NCBI RefSeq assembly: GCF_023954305.1
Contig: NZ_JAMLIG010000002.1
Span: forward strand, 186,001-250,000
Reading direction: 5' to 3'
From: Mesorhizobium sp.
GTDB lineage: Bacteria > Pseudomonadota > Alphaproteobacteria > Rhizobiales > Rhizobiaceae
Length of the DNA: 64,000 nt
A program made the position numbers and the translations under genes. Below the pieces are notes generated by a model. The model did no database searches and was not told the origin of the DNA. It saw only the letters and a program-made list of their open reading frames with translations. Below, piece after piece: positions 1 to 7,325 of this stretch (position 1 is its first letter; each line of letters starts with the position of its first letter).

Positions 1-445
1 TCCGTTCCGTAAACTTGGCCTCGGAGCCGGACATACCCTCGGCCATGACGATGCAGGCGTCGTTGGCGGTGATCACCACCGCGCCCTGGATCAGGTCGCC
101 GAGCGGTACGAAAGACTTGACCGCGGCGAACATGGTTGCCGTTCGCGACGGCGCGCCGCCGGTGCGCCAGGCGTGCTCGCTGACCTGGAACGTGGTGTCG
201 CGGCTTAAGCGGCCCGCCTTGAGCGCATCGAAGACGATCTCAGCCGTCATCAGCTTGGCCAGCGATGCGGGCGTGAATCTTACGTCGGGATCCTTGGCGT
301 AGAGGATGGTACCCGTCTCGGCGTCGATCACGAAGGCGCGCGCGGCCTTGGTCTCGAACTGCGCCAGCGCGGCGCAGGCCGAAAGGACAAGCCAGGTAGT
401 GGCGATGAACGCCGCCCTGAAGCCGCATACGACCTTCGATACCAA
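1..445 (-). CDS. D-alanyl-D-alanine carboxypeptidase (penicillin-binding protein 5 family), 3' part outside window
   Basis: The visible 148 residues are the start of a serine D,D-carboxypeptidase that trims pentapeptide stems of peptidoglycan in the periplasm. A signal peptide covers about residues 1-29 (hydrophobic stretch ending ACAALA). The active-site SxxK tetrad is SLAK at 61-64. The second motif, normally SxN, reads TAN at 126-128. The third motif (KTG) lies beyond the window edge. The start is taken as TTG at 445 because a GGAGGG sits about 6 bases upstream and no in-frame ATG precedes the signal peptide. The gene lies 96 bp downstream of rlpA on the same strand, so both wall enzymes may be cotranscribed. 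The family is clear; the exact subclass (dacA, dacC or dacF type) cannot be told from this fragment. Confidence 0.85.
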   Translation of the reverse strand, partial: MVSKVVCGFRAAFIATTWLVLSACAALAQFETKAARAFVIDAETGTILYAKDPDVRFTPASLAKLMTAEIVFDALKAGRLSRDTTFQVSEHAWRTGGAPSRTATMFAAVKSFVPLGDLIQGAVVITANDACIVMAEGMSGSEAKFTER

Positions 446-541
446 CTGATGCCCTCCAAAAGCCGAGGCCATCCTACCGGCCTGAAGTGGAGGCAGGAAG
501 GCGTAAAGGCGGGAGAATTGTGGGCGGCTGAGCCAGAGCGC

Positions 542-1744
542 TCAATTGCGGACGATGAAGGCGTCTGTTGCCCCGTTGTCCCATGCCGAGCGCAGCAGGT
601 CGTCGATCGCCATGGCTTGCTTGGGCCGAGCCGTCACCGAATACCAGACGGTCGAACCGTCCCTGCTCTGCTCGATCGATGCCAGCGCGAGCGGCAGGAG
701 CTCGCTCACCAGACGCTCGGCTTCCGCGCGGTCGGCGAATGTCCCGACGGACACATAATCCGTGGGGTCAGCTTGCCCCGACGTCTGCGACGACAGGATT
801 TGCGCGGGCGACAGTCCGCCCTTGGCGACCTCGTCGAAGGGAGCAGCCGAACGGCCCGAAGACTCCTCGGCATAACCGAGAACCGCCGTTTTGCCACCGC
901 GGCCTTCCAGACGGGCCAGCGGCCGGTCGGCGATGACGGGACCGTTTTCGGGAAATTCCATCGAGCCCGCGGCGGAACCGGCTGTTCCGGACGAGGTAAG
1001 CTGTCCGGGGAACGCCGCAGCCATTGCTTGCGAAGCGCCGACGGTGGCGGTGGGCGTCGGCCCGGCCATCGCAATCATCACGCCTGTCGCCATCCCGTCG
1101 GAGGGGTCGGGCGCCGCGTTGCCCGGCTTGTAGGACGCCAGCAGAAATTCATCGTCGCGGCCTTCGAGCGGCGCGCGGCCGACATAGTCGACGCGCACCT
1201 CCGCGATGCCGCTATGCTTGTAGTCCAGCATCTCGGCCGCCCGGCTCGAGAGGTCGATGACGCGTCCATGCGCGAACGGACCGCGATCGTTGACGCGCAC
1301 GATGACCGAACTACCGTTCTTGAGGTTCGTCACCCGCGCATAGCTCGGCAGCGGCATGGTCGGATGCGCCGCCGACAGATGCGTCATGTCGTAAATCTCG
1401 CCGTTGGCGGTTAGCCGGCCATGGAAGGCGTCGCCATACCAGGACGCCTTGCCCTTCTTCGAATAGCCCGGCTGCTCCTTCGGATAGTACCATTTGCCGG
1501 CGACTTGATAGGGCTTGCCGATCTGATCGCGGCCGCCGCCGCGCGGCAGGCGCGAGCGCAGGTTCGTCATGCGCGGGCTGGCCTTGCCGTAGACGGATTC
1601 CGGGAAATATTCCTTGGTGGCCGGGCGCTTCGACACCGAAACCTTGGGTTCGTGCGACGAGCAGCCTGCGAGGGCGGCGGCAAAGGCGATCAGCGAGATG
1701 ATTGCGCCGGATTTGAGCGCCCCGCGGCCCTTGTTGTCGGTCAT
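542..1744 (-). CDS. rlpA: septal ring lytic transglycosylase RlpA family lipoprotein
   Basis: RlpA cleaves stem-less (naked) glycan strands at the division septum. The 400-residue protein has a lipoprotein signal with lipobox LAGC (Cys28). A double-psi beta-barrel domain covers about 97-187 and contains GKASWYG, then Glu116, His127 and Asp153 in the positions of the Pseudomonas catalytic or structural residues (NDRGPF around 153). A low-complexity linker leads to a C-terminal SPOR domain at about 325-400, which binds denuded septal peptidoglycan. The reading frame is open for 37 codons further upstream, but ATG 1744 places the signal peptide at the N terminus. It lies just upstream of the carboxypeptidase gene. 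Confidence 0.92.
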   Translation of the reverse strand: MTDNKGRGALKSGAIISLIAFAAALAGCSSHEPKVSVSKRPATKEYFPESVYGKASPRMTNLRSRLPRGGGRDQIGKPYQVAGKWYYPKEQPGYSKKGKASWYGDAFHGRLTANGEIYDMTHLSAAHPTMPLPSYARVTNLKNGSSVIVRVNDRGPFAHGRVIDLSSRAAEMLDYKHSGIAEVRVDYVGRAPLEGRDDEFLLASYKPGNAAPDPSDGMATGVMIAMAGPTPTATVGASQAMAAAFPGQLTSSGTAGSAAGSMEFPENGPVIADRPLARLEGRGGKTAVLGYAEESSGRSAAPFDEVAKGGLSPAQILSSQTSGQADPTDYVSVGTFADRAEAERLVSELLPLALASIEQSRDGSTVWYSVTARPKQAMAIDDLLRSAWDNGATDAFIVRN

Positions 1745-2295
1745 GCTCTGGTCGTCCCCACGAAGTCTGCCGATCCGGACGGACCGACGCCTGCTCTCGT
1801 CTGGCCGCCGGCCATTCCCCGCCCGGCATCCAGCCTTTTTTCTTGTAGCGCCCAAGGCTTTAGCGCAGTCTTAATCGATTGTGACCCGAAGCGGGCAAAT
1901 TTATGACGTCCGTCCGCCGATCGGAGCATTCGGTGCGCGGGAGCTGGCAGAAGTTCAGGCTTGGGCCGACCGAAGGATGTCGCGTGTGTGTGAAATTCTT
2001 CATTGTGCCGGAGATCGTAGCCTTGCAGGGTTACGTTGGGGAAACATGCGACTGGAACAATTGGAGAAGAAGTTAACCATGCAACAATTCGCACGTGTTC
2101 GTGCGGACCTTTGGGCCGAACGGCACGGCAGCGGATCGGTCGTTCCACCTCCACATCGACTGCTGAGTCCTCCTGTCCGGGCGCCATCAGCCGGGCAGGC
2201 CGTCTCGGCAGGCAGAACCGATCAATCGTTGATGGATGCGCAGCGGGTTCAACTACAGGTGAAAAAATGAACGTCTCAACGTAGCGGAGATGAAA
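1745..2295. other. 551-bp intergenic stretch, no supported gene
   Basis: Open frames exist on both strands here, but none has a recognisable domain or a convincing ribosome binding site. The stretch should hold the rlpA promoter. An imperfect inverted repeat lies at 2172-2199 (CCTGTCCGG pairing with CCGGGCAGG), without a T-run. Confidence 0.5.
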
Positions 2296-2514
2296 ATGGC
2301 GAACTTCAGACCTGGCGATATTGTACGACTCAAGTCCGGTGGCCATGCAATGACAATCTCTTCGATGATCGACAGTTTCAGTGTGAATTGCACCTGGGCG
2401 ACGAGCGGCGAAATAAAGACTGAGATCATCAGGATAGAAGCCTTGGAGATGTTCGTCCCGGCCAAAGCTCCGCCGGTCGGAAGGCCGGACGAAGCTGGCA
2501 AGAGTCTCGCCTGA
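2296..2514 (+). CDS. DUF2158 (YodC-like) small protein
   Basis: This 72-residue protein begins MANFRPGDIVRLKSGG and has the hallmark pattern of DUF2158/YodC: a short beta-barrel-like domain with PGDxVxLKSGGxxMT, then a WxTSGE-like segment. The function of the family is unknown. ATG 2296 is preferred to ATG 2290 because GGAG at 2286-2289 then has a 6-base spacing. It stands alone between the rlpA region and tRNA-Ser. Confidence 0.8.
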   Translation: MANFRPGDIVRLKSGGHAMTISSMIDSFSVNCTWATSGEIKTEIIRIEALEMFVPAKAPPVGRPDEAGKSLA

Positions 2515-2753
2515 GAAGCCATCCGCGTCATCGATCGATGGTAGTCGGCTGCCAAGGTTGCCAGCGAACGGCCAGGCATGCTGACGGGGCCGCGCCCGGT
2601 CTCTGCGTCTCGTGCTGGGAATGAAGACAGCCGCTGCCGAGCCGGTTGACGTGACGGTCAGACGCGCCATAAAAGCGGGCGATAACGCGTTCGGTAGCGA
2701 AAATCGTCTTGGGCGGATGCCGAAAGACCGGAAGGCTAACGAAATGAACGTTC

Positions 2754-2843
2754 GGAGGGATGGCCGAGCGGTTTAAGGCACCGGTCTTGAAAACCGGCGT
2801 GGGCGCAAGTTCACCGTGGGTTCGAATCCCACTCCCTCCGCCA
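2754..2843 (+). tRNA. tRNA-Ser (anticodon UGA)
   Basis: A class II tRNA with a 7-bp acceptor stem (GGAGGGA with TCCCTCC), the long variable arm typical of serine, anticodon loop CTTGAAA with anticodon TGA, T-loop GGTTCGAATCC and encoded CCA at 2841-2843. It reads UCA codons. It is intact and is not the source of the attachment repeat that begins 141 bp downstream. Confidence 0.97.
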
Positions 2844-2983
2844 TTTCCTACGTGTACGGCTTGGCCTTACGCCGGCGTCGCGTGTTCACGTCAGGCGCGT
2901 TCCATTCGGTTTGTAACGTAAAGTGTGACACTGGGCCGTGCGAATGACGACGGCATCGGCGACTCGGCCGAGCTCCCGGAGAA

Positions 2984-3009
2984 AACTGGTGCTGCCAGAG
3001 AGGATTGAA
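2984..3009. repeat. attL (26-bp direct repeat)
   Basis: Identical to 20227-20252 over 26 bases. It starts AACTGGTGCTGCC and corresponds to the complement of the T-arm, acceptor end and CCA of tRNA-Thr plus three further bases. Here it stands without the rest of a tRNA, marking the distal end of the element. Confidence 0.93.
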
Positions 3010-3050
3010 ATGGCTTTTTCTCTAACAAAAACAATATATTAAAAGTTGAT

Positions 3051-3058
3051 TTTGTAAC
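3051..3058 (+). repeat. candidate integrase arm site TTTGTAAC (left)
   Basis: The octamer TTTGTAAC lies 41 bp inside attL. The same octamer occurs twice just inside attR (20151-20158 and 20163-20170). Tyrosine integrases bind short arm-type repeats beside the core, so these are candidates. This is inference from repetition and position only. Confidence 0.35.
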
Positions 3059-3088
3059 ATTGTGACGTGTGAAAAAATGGGAACTCCG

Positions 3089-3712
3089 TCACCCTTCGGT
3101 CGCGGTAAACGGGGCAAGTTTCAATCGCGCATCAACCTGAAACGCCAGATCATACAACACCTCGTATACGGCGTTCTCCTGCCTCAAATAGTCGTCATAC
3201 TTCGCAGAAACCGCTTCTCCGTGCGCTATTCCGTTGCGCTTTCCTACCAGCGCTTTTAGCAGCACCCTATGCTTCGCCACAGACGGACAGGATATGTCCG
3301 CCAATTCAAGCAATTCCTCTAATACGCTTGGCCACAAATTTGACTTAGTATCAACCTCGGGAAAGGTGGGCTTCATTGTTGCGAGTTCGCTCGGCATAAG
3401 TTCAATTTTTTGGAGAAAATCGATCGGAGGAAGCTGCCGGAGCTTCTTAATGTCATCTATTAACGCGTAGCTTTTTGTCTTTGTTGGCAGCAGATCGCAA
3501 GATGGGACTGCCCGCGAAGCCCGATCAAAGAACACGCTCAGGCAAAACTTGGCGAATCCCTCGTAGTGAGCATAAAGGAGACTCCACGCCGCGCGAGCTA
3601 GCATGTCATGCTGCTTCTGAGTTACATCTCGTCTCTGAAGGAAGACTTTGATTAAGGCCAGCTCTGTTTCGCGCCAAGCCAGATCGGCCGTTAATTCGTC
3701 AATCGCTTCCAT
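3089..3712 (-). CDS. HEPN-domain putative RNase (MAE_28990/RiboL-PSP-HEPN type)
   Basis: The 207-residue protein is predicted all-helical and carries RNGIAHG at 159-165, the R-x4-H catalytic motif of HEPN ribonucleases (Arg159, His164). An upstream helix AAWSLLYAHYEGFAKFCL is typical of the MAE_28990/RiboL-PSP HEPN families. ATG 3712 is chosen; a TTG at 3742 in the same frame would add ten residues. Its 5' end overlaps the DUF262 gene by 14 bp, so the two are translationally coupled. The base composition is clearly more AT-rich than the phage structural genes. HEPN proteins usually act as RNA-cutting toxins or effectors in phage defence; that role here is inferred. Confidence 0.75.
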   Translation of the reverse strand: MEAIDELTADLAWRETELALIKVFLQRRDVTQKQHDMLARAAWSLLYAHYEGFAKFCLSVFFDRASRAVPSCDLLPTKTKSYALIDDIKKLRQLPPIDFLQKIELMPSELATMKPTFPEVDTKSNLWPSVLEELLELADISCPSVAKHRVLLKALVGKRNGIAHGEAVSAKYDDYLRQENAVYEVLYDLAFQVDARLKLAPFTATEG

Positions 3713-4787
3713 CGGGAATCGCCAACAAATGCTTGCGGACAACTGCTATACGGCTATTGAACTTGGGAATGGTATTCGCCCCCGGTCCAGTCGAGCTTAT
3801 GAATTCTTCTGAAGAGAACGCTGCTATGAGTCGCTGCCTTAACAACACGGGATCTACGCTTGACACGTCGGCGAGGTTGTCAGTCACCGCTCCAACAACT
3901 GCCTCAAAGTAAGCGGGAGCAAGTCGTCCGGTCGGCTCATCGTGGGTGTTGTAACGCGAGAACGCACCATCTCCGAAGGTGGCAAAAATGAAATCAAACA
4001 CTGAACGGAAAACGGTGCCCTCCGTTTCTACGTCGAATTCCCTGTTTCTCAGCAGAATATCTTCCATATAATTATCAAGCCACTCCTCAATGTTGCCCTT
4101 AAATCCACCTCTGAAGTTTTTCACCGCAAAAAAACGAAGGACCAACTCCTCATCCGCACGCATATCTTTGCTAGGCTTTGGAAGCCGCGCTATAGCACCG
4201 CTAAAAGCTGGATATGAGGCTAGATTTTGTAGCGCCGAATAAAATACCTCACCGCCGTCAATCATTCGCGATGAACAATTGCGTATTTCTTGAGCCGACA
4301 GTAGAGAGCCGCCTGTGTTTAGACGCTTGAACATCTCATATTTTACAAACTGGTCGCCAGATTTCTTTATTATTATCGCGCGAATGGGCGTCCGCTTAAT
4401 CTTCAACTTTAACGAAGTCGATAAATCGTCGAATCTAATGCCATTCAGCGGCTTTAGAATGTCGCACCCCTCCAATACAAGCTCAGGTTCATCGATAGCC
4501 TTGTGATCGAGAAATTGGAGGACCGAGCTTGTTCTCTGGAGTCCGTCAATCAGCTCCAAGACGTTGTCATCGTTCTCGACCAAGAAAATCGGCGGAATGG
4601 GAAGACGCAGAAGCACAGATTCTATCAGCCGTGACCGCTGCTCGTTGCTCCACCGGAACAGTCTTTGATACTCTGGTCGGATGACAATTTCTTTATCACG
4701 ATGGAGGTTCAAGAGCTCTCCGAAAGAAAAATCCACCGCATCCGTGGAAATCTCGCTGTCTAGTTTGGCCTCATCGAGAGTCGCCAT
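3699..4787 (-). CDS. DUF262 (ParB/Srx-like, GmrS-type) domain protein, partner of the HEPN gene
   Basis: This 362-residue protein starts its DUF262 domain near residue 18. Conserved blocks are PEYQRLFRWS (38-47), a helix leading to LPIPPIFL (62-69), DGLQR (81-85, where the family usually has DGQQR) and FKRLNTGG (153-160). DUF262 is the nucleotide-dependent half of GmrSD type IV restriction enzymes and of SspE and BrxU. The usual C-terminal DUF1524 HNH nuclease is absent; instead the gene is followed by an overlapping HEPN RNase gene. This suggests a sensor plus RNase pair. Both genes are AT-rich and lie at the attL edge, the usual place for cargo genes. Confidence 0.82.
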   Translation of the reverse strand: MATLDEAKLDSEISTDAVDFSFGELLNLHRDKEIVIRPEYQRLFRWSNEQRSRLIESVLLRLPIPPIFLVENDDNVLELIDGLQRTSSVLQFLDHKAIDEPELVLEGCDILKPLNGIRFDDLSTSLKLKIKRTPIRAIIIKKSGDQFVKYEMFKRLNTGGSLLSAQEIRNCSSRMIDGGEVFYSALQNLASYPAFSGAIARLPKPSKDMRADEELVLRFFAVKNFRGGFKGNIEEWLDNYMEDILLRNREFDVETEGTVFRSVFDFIFATFGDGAFSRYNTHDEPTGRLAPAYFEAVVGAVTDNLADVSSVDPVLLRQRLIAAFSSEEFISSTGPGANTIPKFNSRIAVVRKHLLAIPDGSD

Positions 4788-4998
4788 GTTTCACTACTCC
4801 GTCGCCCATACAGGAGATACGCGATTCATTGAGTTCAACGATAGGCGCTAGTCAGGAACCTGTCGAGGGTTAGGCGTAGGAATTAATCCCTTGCGCTCTC
4901 CCCTCCCCGCGTGCCACCCTGCCGCCGTCACCAAATCGCCGATCGGCTCCCCGACGTGATCTCGCGCCGGCCGGCGAAGCTATGCCTGCTGAAACGAC

Positions 4999-5454
4999 AT
5001 GCTAACTGCCGAAGACAATTTCCGCGTTGAAGTGTGGGACGCCGATGAGCGCGAGCTAATCGAGACGATCGCACGTTCATCGGATCATCTCGTGTCGGTC
5101 GCCGCGTGGCATGCCGCCGTGCGCCGCCGGCCGGGAATGCTCCTGATTCACCGGAACGCCAGTTTCACAATGGACCGGATGGTTGCGCCCGGCGAGCCTG
5201 AGGGTGAACCGTGCACGAAGGTCGGCCGGAAGGTGCTGGACGGTGTAGAGGCGATGCTAGGCGATTTGCGGAGCTGGCATTCCCTGCGCGCGTGGTGCCA
5301 CGGCTGCGGCCATCATGGCGACCTGGGTGTTGATGCGTTGAGGGACAAGTTAGGAACAAAGGCGACCCTTTCGACGGTGGAGCGGCGATTGCGCTGCCGG
5401 CGGTGCGGCAAAGGGCCGGTGCAGGTGCAGATATTCAGTCACGGAAGAGGGTGA
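4999..5454 (+). CDS. unknown protein with C-terminal zinc ribbon
   Basis: The 151-residue protein is not recognised by name. The C terminus has two CxxC knuckles, CHGCG (about 114-118) and CRRCG (about 133-137), separated by about 20 residues, forming a probable zinc ribbon. The N-terminal 80 residues contain a VEVWD start and a LLIHRNASFTMD segment without a known motif. It is transcribed away from the DUF262 gene across a 211-bp shared upstream region, and it ends inside a strong hairpin. It could be a regulator of the adjacent pair or an unrelated phage gene; the function is unknown. Confidence 0.7.
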   Translation: MLTAEDNFRVEVWDADERELIETIARSSDHLVSVAAWHAAVRRRPGMLLIHRNASFTMDRMVAPGEPEGEPCTKVGRKVLDGVEAMLGDLRSWHSLRAWCHGCGHHGDLGVDALRDKLGTKATLSTVERRLRCRRCGKGPVQVQIFSHGRG

Positions 5455-5480
5455 AGGGCGCGGGGTTGCCGCGCCCTTCA
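5452..5480. terminator. 12-bp perfect hairpin between convergent genes
   Basis: TGAAGGGCGCGG at 5452-5463 pairs perfectly with 5469-5480 around a 5-base loop. The left arm contains the stop codon of the zinc-ribbon gene. It lies between convergent genes, so it probably acts as a terminator in both directions, although neither side has a T-run. Confidence 0.6.
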
Positions 5481-5486
5481 GGATCT

Positions 5487-5717
5487 TCAGCCGGGAATCC
5501 CGTGGCCGAAGTCATGGGCGAGCTTTTCGAGCCGGCGCATACGGGTGCGCGCCAGCTTCAGGTAGTGCGACCGGGGCCGTCGCTCGGTGCGGATGATCCC
5601 GGACTTCAAGCCCCAGATCTCGGCTTCGATCTGCGTCCAATGATATTCGAGCACGCCGGACTGATCGATGACGCTCAGTTTGGCGAACTGATCGGATGAA
5701 GGGAGCCGGCTCATCAC
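5487..5717 (-). CDS. small phage protein of unknown function
   Basis: A 76-residue charged protein (MMSRLPSSDQFAKLSV...). It overlaps the upstream gene by 4 bp (5714-5717), which supports translation in a short operon with the next two genes. The segment WTQIEAEIWGLKSGIIRTERRPRSHYLKL is basic and helical. No family was recognised. Confidence 0.6.
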   Translation of the reverse strand: MMSRLPSSDQFAKLSVIDQSGVLEYHWTQIEAEIWGLKSGIIRTERRPRSHYLKLARTRMRRLEKLAHDFGHGIPG

Positions 5718-5968
5718 GCTTCAGCCTCGGCTGCCCGTTCCTTGATCGGAATTTGACGGCCGATGTAACGGCGAAGCACCACGTCCACGATCTGCTGCAT
5801 TTCGGTGAAATACTCACCGAACTCGCCGGCCTCTACACCGGTGCATTCACCAAGCGTCTTGCCGTTGGGCATGACAAGTTCGAACAGATTGCCGTCAGCT
5901 GCCGCCTTTTCGGAACGGTCGAAATGCTCGAACCCGGCGGAAATCTCTGCTGCCGTGAACGCGCGCAT
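5714..5968 (-). CDS. small phage protein of unknown function
   Basis: An 84-residue acidic protein containing LFELVMPNGKTLGECTG, a short segment found in many small phage and phage-associated proteins. It overlaps the gene before it by one base and the gene after it by four, so the three form a coupled operon. No function can be given. Confidence 0.62.
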   Translation of the reverse strand: MRAFTAAEISAGFEHFDRSEKAAADGNLFELVMPNGKTLGECTGVEAGEFGEYFTEMQQIVDVVLRRYIGRQIPIKERAAEAEA

Positions 5969-6306
5969 TACACCACCTCCCGGTCGTTGGCATCCCTGCT
6001 CTTCAAGCTCGTGCGGATGCGCTGGAGGCCGATCGAGTCATGCACCTGATACGCCTTCTCAATCGCCTCAAAGATGAGAGCAGCCTGATAAAGGTGTGCC
6101 GTGAGGGTGACGAAGCCCAAGCGCTTATCGCCATTACCTCCTGACTTCAGTGCAGCGATAAACTGCTCGACGTTCTTGGGGCCGTGAAACCCAAAATCGG
6201 CGAGGACTCCGATTAGATGTTCAATGGACGGCGAGTGAGCAGCCAGAAATTCGGCGTAGGTGGGGTTTGCCGGCGTGCCGGCGATCATGGTATTCTCATC
6301 ACACAT
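5968..6306 (-). CDS. small phage protein of unknown function
   Basis: A 112-residue protein, first of the three-gene coupled set. ATG 6306 has AGGAG at a proper distance upstream. The sequence (MCDENTMIAGTPANPTYAEF) is mostly helical with no motif recognised. Confidence 0.62.
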   Translation of the reverse strand: MCDENTMIAGTPANPTYAEFLAAHSPSIEHLIGVLADFGFHGPKNVEQFIAALKSGGNGDKRLGFVTLTAHLYQAALIFEAIEKAYQVHDSIGLQRIRTSLKSRDANDREVV

Positions 6307-6405
6307 TGGATGCTCCTGTGTTTGCTGATGCGGGTGTCTTTCAGTGCCGGCACGATCGAGGTTGCGCCCTTGGTCGTGCCGCTCGTTTTCAGGCTGTCCG
6401 GGTAA

Positions 6406-6906
6406 TCAGTCTCCTTTCACCTTCCATTCCGGCAGTGACCAGCGCACTTGCTTGTCGAGCCGGTCGCGCAGTTTGGTCAGGCGCACGATCTCAGCGAGCG
6501 CCTTGGTTCGAACGGCCGGGTCCGATAGGTCCGACTGTTCAAGCTTCGTGATGGCGCGGGTGATCTCTTCCCGCTTGTATTCGTTGATGATCCTCGCCAA
6601 CGCGCCGGCAGAGTCCAGGAAGGCACCTACCATCCGCTCGGCCCGACCGATCGAACCGCGATAGGTGTCACCGAACGCTGCCCATTCCTCCTGCCAGTCG
6701 AGGTCACTGTCGTCATCGAACGTCGGGGCGACGACGCCGACCGAAGCGAGCGATTCGTCGGCCTCGCTCCAAATGTTCTGACGAGACTGCCAGAATTCGA
6801 AAAAGGGTGTGGAGGCGATGTCTGCTACATCATCTGCCGCTACCTTCCGCTCCTTCTTCTTCCTGTTACGGAAATCACGCACTCGATCGGTGTTTGATAA
6901 GGCCAT
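6406..6906 (-). CDS. phage protein of unknown function, basic N terminus and acidic middle
   Basis: The 166-residue product begins MALSNTDRVRDFRNRKKKER, a basic head followed by acidic and helical segments (FDDDSDLDWQEEW) and a coiled-coil-like C terminus (EIVRLTKLRDRLDKQV). ATG 6906 is chosen because GGAG lies 7 bases upstream; an in-frame ATG exists at 6921. The basic start resembles small DNA-binding or terminase-small-like phage proteins, but a real terminase small subunit is encoded elsewhere. Function unknown. Confidence 0.62.
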   Translation of the reverse strand: MALSNTDRVRDFRNRKKKERKVAADDVADIASTPFFEFWQSRQNIWSEADESLASVGVVAPTFDDDSDLDWQEEWAAFGDTYRGSIGRAERMVGAFLDSAGALARIINEYKREEITRAITKLEQSDLSDPAVRTKALAEIVRLTKLRDRLDKQVRWSLPEWKVKGD

Positions 6907-6957
6907 TGGCTTGCTCCGCATTCGTTCCCGTTTCCATACATGAAACGGAAACGAAAA

Positions 6958-7140
6958 TCAAGTGCCGCGTGCACTATCCTCTCGGATGCTGTCCGGCCAA
7001 ATGTTCGCGATCTCGCCAAGCGCGAGGTGGGTTCGCGTCTCGCGATCGCCGGTGAAGCAGCACGGCTTCATATTGACGAGTTCCCATACGAGCCGGCGGT
7101 AGGTCTCGGCATCGATGTAGATTTCAGGCGTTTCAGGCAT
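6958..7140 (-). CDS. small phage protein of unknown function
   Basis: A 60-residue product, MPETPEIYIDAETYRRLVWEL..., starting at ATG 7140 with a GGGA upstream. It lies between the Rep-like gene and the 166-residue gene on the same strand. Short but with regular composition; no family recognised. Confidence 0.45.
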   Translation of the reverse strand: MPETPEIYIDAETYRRLVWELVNMKPCCFTGDRETRTHLALGEIANIWPDSIREDSARGT

Positions 7141-7180
7141 TGGGTATCCCTTGTGGTTTGGGGTTGCCTGCCTTTGATGA

Positions 7181-7325
7181 GTCAGTCGGAATCGCGTGTC
7201 AATAGCAATGTATAAACAAAATTCAGGCTTAAAGTCAGTAATGACTGACTATATATTTAGGTATCGTAGCTTTCCATTAGAGATATCGCTTGGCGTCTCT
7301 TGGAACTGTAAATGTCAGCACTGAC
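7181..7325. repeat. cluster of four GTCAGT/ACTGAC hexamers, candidate iterons
   Basis: Exact hexamers lie at 7181-7186 (+), 7234-7239 (+), 7244-7249 (-) and 7320-7325 (-). The two middle ones form a 7-bp inverted repeat with a 4-base spacer (7233-7250). An AT-rich run follows at 7251-7260. The cluster spans the 3' end of the Rep-like gene. It may be an origin or regulator site. Confidence 0.4.

Noticed and set aside
2172..2199. Inverted repeat as a terminator
   Set aside because: There is a mismatch in the stem, no T-run and no supported gene ending there.
1881..2270. A plus-strand open frame of 129 codons upstream of the DUF2158 gene
   Set aside because: No recognised domain, low-complexity Pro/Arg content and no good ribosome binding site.
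1741..2670. A 309-codon minus-strand frame across the intergenic stretch
   Set aside because: It runs antisense through the DUF2158 gene and the start of rlpA and has no recognisable protein features.
2754..2843. tRNA-Ser as the integration target of the prophage
   Set aside because: The att repeat matches the 3' end of tRNA-Thr at 20230-20304, not tRNA-Ser, which lies outside the repeat.
2910..2917. A fourth TTTGTAAC octamer left of attL
   Set aside because: It lies outside the element, so it is probably chance and was not used as evidence for arm sites.
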